The notes under the pieces were generated by a model. That model was not told the DNA's origin. It saw only the letters and a program-made list of their open reading frames with translations, and did not search any database. The translations under genes and the position numbers were made by a program. From Thermoplasmata archaeon (GTDB taxonomy: Archaea > Thermoplasmatota > Thermoplasmata > Thermoplasmatales > Thermoplasmataceae): DNA of 13,525 nucleotides. Location: assembly GCA_021826835.1 (NCBI GenBank), contig JAKAYH010000023.1:1-13525 (forward strand). The letters are read 5' to 3'. Shown here one piece after another: positions 7,435 to 13,525 of the stretch (position 1 is the stretch's first letter; every line of letters begins with the position of its first letter).

Positions 7435-9046
7435 AGGAAATATGGACAGCATTATAGTCCAAAATGGTATATCAAGAATAAGAAATTAAAATATGTATCT
7501 CTTGTAGATAAAAATGGCAATAAGCTGTGAGACCCGCAAATGGGTTAGCAGACGGTAGTTTTGATAAGGATAAACTAAGGAATGAGCATCTACAGAGCAA
7601 TGGGTGATGGTTTTTGATGTATCCTAGCGGCAAGGACACATAAGAAGAGGCTCCTGAGCTTTTATCAATGTTACCTACTACTCGTGTTATATCCCAGAAC
7701 TTGGGATAATAGGATGCAGGAAGTCATATGGATCAAGTTACTGCAGTGCCCTGATGGTGAAAAATATGCAAATAAATGTTTCAATAAAGGAACCATTTTT
7801 TTCTGTAATTGTCGCAATGATGGCAACCAATATCTAATTGCAGATATTGTGTGGCTGATGTTTATGTTCCGGAGAATGAGCCAACAGCTGGGTGACTATT
7901 GTTCACAGAAATTTATTAAAAGTGAAAGATATTTTCATCTGCCGATTAGAATGCAAAATATGTACTTCCGTCAGAAAATGCTCCCGGAAAGCTGTATATG
8001 TTGATGTACACCAATGAACCTTGTATGCAAGACAGCGAGGATAGAGACGCCCGAATATGTTAATGTCTTTCTGCATTTACATTGCAAATGAGCCTGAATA
8101 AACCCAATGCAATAGTAGCATTGACTTAAAAACCACTAAACGTAAAATTATGTGTTCTTGACGATAGAAGACCTATTCCAGGATGATGCCCAGAACAAGC
8201 GCCAATTGAAACTTAAATGCCATACTGATCTTGCTATCATTATTCCCGGTTTGCCTGAATGGAGCGTCCAAGGTTTTTGTCCGGAATCCGCATATAAGAG
8301 GAGGCCATCCACTCTGGCCTTATTTGGTTTTAAAATTCTCCTCTTGGTGTACCTTCCTGGATTACCGTATAAATCGAAAAAATATCCCATGATTCTGCCA
8401 AGATACTTTTCTTAGGGTATGCTCTTCAACCATTTGCGCCACATTTCGTTTCGGATGTTATCCCAATGTTGATAGGCTCCCTGACCATCGTCCCATCCCG
8501 CGTAGAATTATCGCTAAGGCTCGGTGTTTTTTTCTTGCCTTAATTCCCTATATGTTAAAAAATCTTTTATAGAACGTCATTGATCCCACTGCAGATCATC
8601 CTCTTATCTCTATAGATGGTCCCAACGGGTAAAATTTATCGTTCATAATGGTAAAATGGTGATGGTAAGTGACCTGTAAAATTCCCAGATTAGGGCGCTA
8701 GATAGATCTTTCAGGATCGAGAGTACAGAGGGGTACATCCCTGGGTCGTGACAAGTGATATACTGAATTGATACGGTTAAGGGATCGACGCCAATACAAC
8801 CACATCTCAGGATTCCTTCCCATATTTACAAGTATCCAGAAACCGAGATGTGCCTTCAAATCCTATATTGCCTGATTCTATGCCTTCACTGAGCAGAACT
8901 GATCATTCATGTATTTCAGGACGGATACGTAATGATGCCGTCAGATTTCAAAGGAAGAAGACCTTCTCATTCCAAAAAAATCTTGGATAAGCAATGTTTT
9001 TCCAATCATTGCTCGGCCACCATTAGTCACCGGCAGAAATGTCCAA
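7435..9046. other. Long region without a recognisable intact gene
   Basis: Several frames of 60-106 codons exist (for example 7684-8004 plus, 8148-8390 minus and 8152-8415 plus). They overlap on opposite strands or have compositions unlike real proteins. The stretch around 8390-8560 on the minus strand has a protein-like reading (AYQHWDNIRNEMWRKWLK) that soon hits stops, so it may be old transposon debris. I found no tRNA, CRISPR or terminal repeats. Confidence 0.4.
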
Positions 9047-9375
9047 GGCCAGTGGTCTTGTGTGGCTTTACCCAGTGAAATGCTGTCTCAGCAGATGATT
9101 GCACCAGACGAAATCAGGTCAATATAAAGGCCGGTTACATGAAGTGGCCCGAAATAATTCCGGCCAGTGAGCCAGTGGCATGGTTATGTTCTGCAAATCG
9201 GCTTTTTTCTTGGCTTTCTTGACATGCACCGTGGGAGCCAACATAGGAGCCAATATGAACCAGTAACGGAGCCACTATCAGGTTGTGACACGCCATCGTA
9301 AAATAAGCATTTGCCAAACGATTGTATGGGTTCAATTAAGGCCAGTGGCCTTCAAGGCCAGTTTTCCGGCCAGTG
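9047..9375. repeat. Cluster of GGCCAGTG octamers
   Basis: The octamer GGCCAGTG occurs exactly at 9047, 9162, 9340 and 9368. Near copies are AGCCAGTGG at 9170, GGCCAGTT at 9356 and CAGTGGCC at 9494. Spacing is irregular, so this is a dispersed motif and not a tandem array. It falls in sequence with no supported gene just outside the IS5-type element. Its function is unknown. Confidence 0.45.
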
Positions 9376-9514
9376 ACGATGACCTTAAATGTACCGGCAT
9401 CCATGGAGTCCATAATTGGCCTGAAAAACCAGCTCAATACTTGCAGTTTCTGGAAATTTTCATTGCGATGTTGTTGAAAAATGAAAAGCCCATCAGTGGC
9501 CCTGATCAAGCTAC
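9135..9514 (-). other. Minus-strand frame with a single stop, possible transposase debris
   Basis: One minus-strand frame is open from about 9514 to 9135 apart from one TAA at 9336-9338. The second half contains LANAYFTMACHNLIVAPLL, which loosely resembles the VKTYFTAMCYNLVRARFL C-terminus of the neighbouring IS5-type transposase. The first half is not recognised. It may be an older, badly decayed DDE transposase end. Confidence 0.25.
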
Positions 9515-10635
9515 AACCTTACCGTAAGCATGATACTCCAAGAACAAAAAGTATGTTTTAGAGTTTTTCAAATGATTCGAGAGATCCCAAAAACACCCAT
9601 CCTTTGGTATTTTGGTTGATTAAACGCTTGGTTGAGATAATATTGCCTAAGATTTACCATATTGGAGGTGATACCATCGTTGTTTTCACTGTTATTTTTG
9701 CGAATGTCCATAGTTTGCTTTATCCTGCCAAGGAATCTTGCCCTTACAAGGTTGTAGCACATGGCAGTGAAGTATGTCTTCACCATTACTCTCTGCACTG
9801 TCGTAACCATGACGTGAAAGAAATGGAATATACCTTTCATGACGGCGTAAGGATGTCCCACCATTGATCTAATGCGTGAAAACCGCAGGTTCCTTCTTAT
9901 ACTCTTAACCTGAAGAAGATGCCCTCTCACTGCATGATCCATGGTTCCATTGATGCCTTTGTAATCAGATCCGAAATATCCCTTATCACGATAGCATATG
10001 ATTCCTGGAATTGAAAGATCAATCTGCGAATAATGTACATTTGCCGGTGTCACTGACAGTTTTTCAATGATCTTTATCTCATTTACAATGGTATGTGCCC
10101 CATATTCGAAATGTTTCTCATGATTATTCTTTGCTGATGTGCCATCCTTCGATCTGCTGGTCTTTGCATGATCTCCCATGGGTTTGCCGTATACTCACTT
10201 ATCTGCCTATATTAAGGAGGCATACTGCACTTTACCCTTCTTGATGCGTTTTTTTTAGCCGTTATCTGATCCCTTATTTCATTGAATACCAGGCGATCCT
10301 TTCCTGTCTTTGATAATCATTCACGGAAATGCAATATTGTCTTCCTGTCTGGTAATTTATCTTGATATCCTAGGAAATTAAGAATGATATCCGATCCCTG
10401 ATCTCTCTTTCTATTTGTGGAACTGAAAGGTTGTACCACTGTTGCAATAGTGGAATCTTTACCATAAACACTGGATCATAATTGGGCCTTCCTCCCTTGT
10501 CTGTATTGTTGTCACAAAGATCCGAAAGTATTTGTCCTATCCTTTAGAAGTCAATGCGATCTGATATGCCTGTGAGAGGATAGACAGGCGGCTCTATCTC
10601 CCCGTTAAGTTCCGATAATCCTGTGTGGTAAGGTT
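9515..10635 (-). mobile_element. Degenerate IS5-type insertion sequence (~1.1 kb)
   Basis: The element is bounded by a 9-bp inverted repeat, AACCTTACC at 9515-9523 and GGTAAGGTT at 10627-10635, enclosing one transposase pseudogene on the minus strand. The length of 1121 bp is normal for IS5-type elements. No matching target-site duplication is seen: CTAC lies on the left and AATG on the right, so either the flanks have changed or the boundaries are slightly off. The right end abuts an IS1634-type fragment. Confidence 0.6.
9568..10624 (-). pseudogene. IS5-type DDE transposase, multiply disrupted
   Basis: Joining frames rebuilds a full-length IS5-type transposase. The N-terminal part has GGRPNYDPVFMVKI and LLQQWYNLSVPQIEREI. 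The middle has LPDRKTILHFRE, then LSKTGKDRLVFNEIRDQI. The C-terminal half (10179-9568, open) has SRSKDGT, YRDKGYFGSDYKG, HPYAVMKGIFHFFHVMVTTV and VKTYFTAMCYNL. Lesions are TAA at 10544-10546, a frameshift near 10372-10385, TGA at 10317-10319, a frameshift at the 8-T run 10249-10256, and stops at 10207-10209 and 10195-10197. The expected catalytic aspartates are visible in KDGT and RDKGY, but the glutamate of the usual 'VExPYAxxK' motif is Gly (MVGHPYAVMK). There is no in-frame start codon at the 5' end. It is inactive. Confidence 0.88.
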
Positions 10636-11175
10636 AATGGATATTGATCATGAGGTCATGAAAAAGGGTTTCGGTGGATGTTTTTGGAAAACCTTTGAAA
10701 TCACTGATCAGAAAGAAATGAAGAAATCGCTTGGCAAAATGAAATCGCTGGTGAAGTCCACAAAGAATGTAACAGTACTAAATGAGAATAGAATCAATAC
10801 ACTGAAGAAGATTGCAGGGAGGCTTCTTATTGTTACTAATGCTGATTTACCGGAAAATGAAATTGCATGTAAATACAAGGAACATTGGCAGACTGAACGT
10901 TCCTTCAGGACAATAAAGTCATTTATTGAGATAAGACCTGAATATCACAAGAAAGTGGAGAGAATAAGGACACATGTGTTTGTATGCGTATAGCCCCTGC
11001 TTCTTTAAAGGATAATTTAGAAGAGGCTCACGGTGCCATACCTCATCGCAGAAAAAGCTGCCGAAATATTGTGAGGAATAAAGTCCAAACCCGTGAAATC
11101 ACCCATGAGGATTGTCTTTGGGTCCGAATTAGATAAGGCGGTCAAAATACCCAATGATATGGAGGGGTAAATCCA
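10636..11175 (+). pseudogene. IS1634-type (IS4 superfamily) transposase C-terminal fragment
   Basis: The frame 10637-10993 encodes the C-terminal catalytic end of an IS1634-like transposase: AGRLLIVTNADLPENEI, then YKEHWQTERSFRTIKSFIEI, then RPEYH and RIRTHVFVCV. The glutamate of WQTERSFR corresponds to the DDE glutamate. The frame then meets TAG at 10991-10993 and more stops (LLL*RII*KRLT), where a longer family member would continue. The N-terminal two-thirds with both aspartates are missing. It starts directly at the right inverted repeat of the IS5-type element, so that insertion or a later rearrangement cut it. No matching N-terminal half was found on the far side. Confidence 0.75.
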
Positions 11176-11390
11176 CAGGATCGTATACTAGTTGGTGCCC
11201 TGTCAGAATCAGGTTAGGAATATAAGGAAATCAAGGATTCGTCTGGATTAGGATAACATATTTTGCCGCCATTCTTGCGATACTCCAGGCCAAAAGAACT
11301 TTTTATATAAGGGGACAAAGGACATTTAGGGTCCGATTGCAAAGGGATCAATTGGACAACGAATCTATAGGTAGGGTGCCTTTCCGTGCT
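11176..11390. other. Decayed sequence between transposase remnants
   Basis: No reading frame here is convincing. The plus strand upstream of the next IS5-type block may hold its degraded preceding part. Confidence 0.35.
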
Positions 11391-11560
11391 GGTTAAGATC
11401 ATATGCAGGATCTCTAAAAGGCGCTGATAAGATCTGCGGTTGAACATCCCTGTGTATTCATCAAGGAGATGTCCCATTTCTTCCATTTGATGGTGGCAAC
11501 AGTCTGAGGATGAGAATGAATTATGTCTTAACTGACGGGTGCCATGTTTAACTGGTACCC
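11391..11560 (+). pseudogene. Second IS5-type transposase remnant (C-terminal block)
   Basis: On the plus strand, 11427-11504 reads IRSAVEHPCVFIKEMSHFF then HLMVATV. This matches RSMVGHPYAVMKGIFHFFHVMVTTV of the transposase at 9568-10624 and keeps the catalytic glutamate (VEHP). In a shifted frame the next residues (RMRMNYVLTDGCH) line up with its RVMVKTYFTAMCY. Stops at about 11391, 11415 and 11505 and the frameshift show it is dead. It is in the opposite orientation to the first element and too diverged to be a recent copy. The 151-codon minus-strand frame covering it (11669-11214) is most likely only its antisense shadow. Confidence 0.6.
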
Positions 11561-11695
11561 CGCAAACAGCCTTATCTATTGTAGTTTGTCCGAAGATCAC
11601 AGAATGCAATTTCATGGTCAAACAAAATGTTGAAGTTTGATTGAACCCTAGGACTGTTAAGAAAATCATCGGTTGTTAGAACATGAGAAACATTA

Positions 11696-11713
11696 TAAAA
11701 ATAAATAAAAAAA
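11696..11713 (-). terminator. Poly-T terminator of S4
   Basis: About 25-40 nt after the S4 stop codon the minus strand has T-runs of 7, 3 and 5 separated by single A bases. The design is the same as behind S3. Confidence 0.65.
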
Positions 11714-11737
11714 TATTTGTGAAATTTATATTTGTGT

Positions 11738-12355
11738 TCAATCTATGTAATTAAGCGCTATACTGGCCTCTCCAGGGTTCGTTCCCAAGCCGTTAGGGCT
11801 TGTCTCAAAACCTACATGTATGACTGTTCCTGATGAAACTCCCGTGTACTCCAAGCTGTACGTACCTGCTGCTCCAAGGTTAGCGCTGTAAACTCCGCTT
11901 GAAGTGCCTAGCGTTGTGGTAGAAGATAGTGCTGTAGCAGTAGAAATTCCACCAAAGGTCATTGAGGATTCAGAGAAATACAGGTATGTACCGGCGTTGA
12001 ATGCGTCGCCAGTGGGAACGGTAACGTTTATGAAGAAGTTTCCGGTGTTAATTGCGCTTGTGAAGTTCACATCAAGAACATTGACGGCGTAAAGAGTCTC
12101 ATTTGTCATAGTTGGCAGGAGTAATGTTCCAATTTCTTCAGTGGAACTATAATGGATGGATGCCCATATGCTTGTTCCTGATGGCATCAGAGCTTGTGCT
12201 GCTGCATAATTCGATCCCTGCTCAGCAAAAAATGCCGGACTTCCTACCGTGCTCTCCACGCTTATACTTCCCTGTACCATGACATCGGCCACCGCAACTG
12301 CGGGCAAAATAGTAGCCACCATGGCAACCAACAATATTATTGTCTTTCTATTCAT
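11738..12355 (-). CDS. S4: secreted beta-rich surface protein, paralog of S3
   Basis: The 205-residue product has a signal peptide (MNRK, hydrophobic core, PAVAVA, cleavage after Ala23) almost identical in layout to that of S3. The mature part begins DVMVQGSISVESTVG, the alternating strand also seen at the start of S3 and S1. Further matches to S3 are EEIGTLLLP, TNETLYAVNVL, FINVTV, YLYF, SSMTFGGI and a final strand ending in NYID. Composition is Ser/Thr/Ala/Gly-rich without cysteine. Sequons are present in TNET, NFTS and INVT. An AGGAG site (12364-12368) precedes the ATG and a poly-T terminator follows. A secreted structural subunit is likely. Donor-strand fibre assembly is inferred from the conserved N-terminal strand, by analogy with TasA and archaeal bundling-pilus proteins. 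Confidence 0.8.
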   Translation of the reverse strand: MNRKTIILLVAMVATILPAVAVADVMVQGSISVESTVGSPAFFAEQGSNYAAAQALMPSGTSIWASIHYSSTEEIGTLLLPTMTNETLYAVNVLDVNFTSAINTGNFFINVTVPTGDAFNAGTYLYFSESSMTFGGISTATALSSTTTLGTSSGVYSANLGAAGTYSLEYTGVSSGTVIHVGFETSPNGLGTNPGEASIALNYID

Positions 12356-12363
12356 GTTCCTTT

Positions 12364-12368
12364 CTCCT
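12364..12368 (-). promoter_or_regulatory. Shine-Dalgarno site of S4
   Basis: AGGAG on the minus strand lies 8 nt before the ATG, within a purine-rich leader (AAAAGGAGAAAGGAAC), and supports the start at 12355. Confidence 0.65.
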
Positions 12369-12393
12369 TTTGTCCTTCGTCCTAAACCTTACC

Positions 12394-13246
12394 AAAAAGC
12401 CATAAATTCAAGCAGTATTAGCATTATGAAAGTAAAATATGAACTAATTGAAGCAGAAGCTTCATATAGTCAGATAAATGTATAGGTAAGAACAATGGTG
12501 GAATGCTGGCCGTGGCTGCTACCAGCGCACATGTGTCATAATCGGCATGCTTTTCATTGAAAACTGCGTAGAATTGGTTAATGATTTAGAATTGCAATCA
12601 TTTCACTGAATTAATAATCTGATCGAACCATCTCAGATTATGACTACCAATTTTGATATTGTCCCCAAACAGCGATGAGCGCATCTCATTGAGAGTTCAA
12701 CGTTCGATCCAAGTGGCGAAATTTTTTTAGCAATATTATAGCCTACAATGAAAAGGAATTTTCGGTACCTGCAGGTGTGAAACATTCAGAAGCCCAAAAT
12801 ACCACCAGAATATTGGTGCGATATGTCAAGTCTGGTTGTTTCCTATTTTAACAGGCATTCCTTATGGAAAAAGCATCAGCCTTCCCATACCCGCCAGTAC
12901 AGTATTCTGTATATTGACCGTATATGGCTCTGCATGCCAATGAACTTGAAAATTTAGTAACATTTTTTGTATTTTCGCAAAATTCCAATTGTAAATTTCT
13001 TTCATTCTCAATGCAATTTTAATCATTCCTGCTTTTTTATTGCAAGCCAAACACCGTGCACTATTCTGTATGAGATGAACGCCTGAACTGTACCCCCCTC
13101 AATTCTGAAAGCCAAGCTTGTTGCACCGCATTGAATCGTAATTACGATATTCACAACTTATCTGACTTTATAAGTATGGTTTTGTTTGATAGAATCTTAC
13201 AACAACCACAGGTGTAGTGCAATAATTATCTGACAAAAGCTCAAAG
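12394..13246. other. Intergenic region without a recognisable gene
   Basis: Frames here are short (at most 78 codons) and unconvincing, including 12862-13050 on the minus strand. I see no tRNA, CRISPR or transposase motif. The one clear structure is the 9-bp inverted repeat at 12614-12641. Confidence 0.45.
12614..12641. repeat. Perfect 9-bp inverted repeat, 10-nt loop
   Basis: ATAATCTGA (12614-12622) and TCAGATTAT (12633-12641) can form a hairpin. No T-run follows on either strand, so a classical terminator is unlikely. It may be a binding site or a remnant. Confidence 0.5.
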
Positions 13247-13258
13247 TTGAAGCTTCAA
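13247..13258. promoter_or_regulatory. 12-bp palindrome upstream of the Rieske gene
   Basis: TTGAAGCTTCAA is a perfect palindrome, 8 bp before a second palindrome that covers the TATA box. It is a possible upstream regulator site. Confidence 0.4.
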
Positions 13259-13265
13259 GAGAAAC

Positions 13266-13281
13266 GCAAATTATAATTTGC
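13266..13281 (+). promoter_or_regulatory. TATA box within a 16-bp palindrome, Rieske gene promoter
   Basis: GCAAATTATAATTTGC is a perfect 16-bp palindrome. Its central TTATAA is about 26 nt before the ATG at 13301, the standard archaeal TATA position for a leaderless transcript. A dimeric repressor bound here would block TBP directly. The sequence is plain; the regulatory role is inferred. Confidence 0.6.
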
Positions 13282-13300
13282 CTAATACAATCAAAGTAAC

Positions 13301-13525
13301 ATGGCATGGTATAAGGTAGCCAAGGAAGGGGCCATGAAGGATGGGGACCTTTTCAAGGCGAACATAGAAGGAAGAGAGGTACTGCTTATAAGAGATGGAG
13401 CAAACTATTACGCAACATCGTGTTACTGCACGCACGAAGATTATGATCTCTCAGAAGGCTTCATGGATGATCATACTCTCATTTGCCCCAATCACTTTGC
13501 TGTTTTCAACCCAAAGGACGGCTCC
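13301..13525 (+). CDS. Rieske [2Fe-2S] ferredoxin-like protein, 3'-partial
   Basis: The first 75 codons run open to the window edge. The two cluster-binding motifs are complete: Cys43-Thr-His45 and Cys62-Pro-Asn-His65, separated by 16 residues as in Rieske ferredoxins, where two Cys and two His hold a 2Fe-2S cluster. The surrounding pattern also fits: MAWYKVAKEG start, VLLIRDG strand, YYATS before the first motif, DLSEG between, and AVFNPKDGS after. The complete protein is probably a soluble electron carrier of about 100-110 residues, of the kind serving oxygenases or NirD-like roles. The partner cannot be read here. There is no transmembrane anchor at the N-terminus, so it is not a bc1-type Rieske protein. 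The start is supported by TATA spacing and the family's usual N-terminus. Confidence 0.9.
   Translation, partial: MAWYKVAKEGAMKDGDLFKANIEGREVLLIRDGANYYATSCYCTHEDYDLSEGFMDDHTLICPNHFAVFNPKDGS

Noticed and set aside
7684..8004. 106-codon plus-strand frame
   Set aside because: Rich in Cys, Met and Arg without any pattern, no ribosome site and no recognisable domain.
8148..8415. Two overlapping opposite-strand frames of 80-87 codons
   Set aside because: They exclude each other and neither has a recognisable fold or start signal.
10249..10256. Programmed frameshift at an 8-nt run in the IS5-type transposase
   Set aside because: IS elements do use slippery A-runs, but additional stops and a second frameshift in the same gene show plain decay.
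11214..11669. 151-codon minus-strand frame
   Set aside because: The opposite strand carries a recognisable IS5-type block (VEHPxxxIKEM...HFFHLMVATV); this frame resembles no protein and is most likely its shadow.
12862..13050. 62-codon minus-strand frame
   Set aside because: Non-ATG-quality start context, no motif and no neighbours on that strand.
1..13525. tRNA genes, CRISPR arrays, rRNA
   Set aside because: I looked for T-loop motifs, regularly spaced repeats and rRNA-like conserved stretches and found none that hold up.

Overview
The window most likely comes from an archaeon, plausibly a Thermoplasmata acidophile (Ferroplasma/Cuniculiplasma type). The reasons are an ER/archaeal-type (Ser-His) signal peptidase, a C-terminal winged-helix domain of a kind common in archaea, TATA boxes about 26 nt upstream of starts (leaderless transcripts), bare poly-T terminators, sequon-rich secreted proteins, and IS5-, IS1634- and IS21-type transposase remnants. 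The species assignment is inference.

Layout. 1-2057 (+): a likely operon of a winged-helix regulator (possibly cut at the window edge), a three-helix membrane protein and an S26B signal peptidase with all catalytic residues. 2582-5636: two copies of a module made of a secreted protein S (+) facing a six-helix membrane protein M (-). S1 (2582-3199) and M2 (5636-4905) look intact. M1 has lost its 5' end and carries an in-frame TAA, and S2 keeps only its C-terminal third. The two truncated 5' ends meet at about 3965, as expected if one deletion removed the divergent 5' ends of M1 and S2. 4228-4859 (-) may be another decayed gene. 5637-6836 is gene-poor and holds an IS21 istA helix-turn-helix remnant.

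6837-7415 and 11738-12355 (both -): secreted proteins S3 and S4, clear paralogs, each with a Shine-Dalgarno site, an AVA-type signal peptide and a poly-T terminator. Between them lies about 4.3 kb of wreckage: unassigned sequence, an IS5-type element with 9-bp inverted ends (9515-10635) and a multiply broken transposase, an IS1634-type C-terminal fragment, and a second IS5-type fragment. 12394-13265 holds no recognisable gene. At the right edge a Rieske [2Fe-2S] protein begins (13301, runs off the window) behind a TATA box sitting inside a perfect 16-bp palindrome.

Most interesting hypothesis: S1, S3 and S4 share a strand-like start right after the predicted cleavage site (D/E-V-M-V-x-x-x-I), and S1 lies just downstream of a non-housekeeping-looking signal peptidase. 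This resembles bacterial SipW/TasA and archaeal thread or bundling-pilus (donor-strand) fibres. It would be an export-and-assembly locus for N-glycosylated surface fibres, with M as an unknown membrane partner. The motif and gene order are visible; the fibre role is inference.
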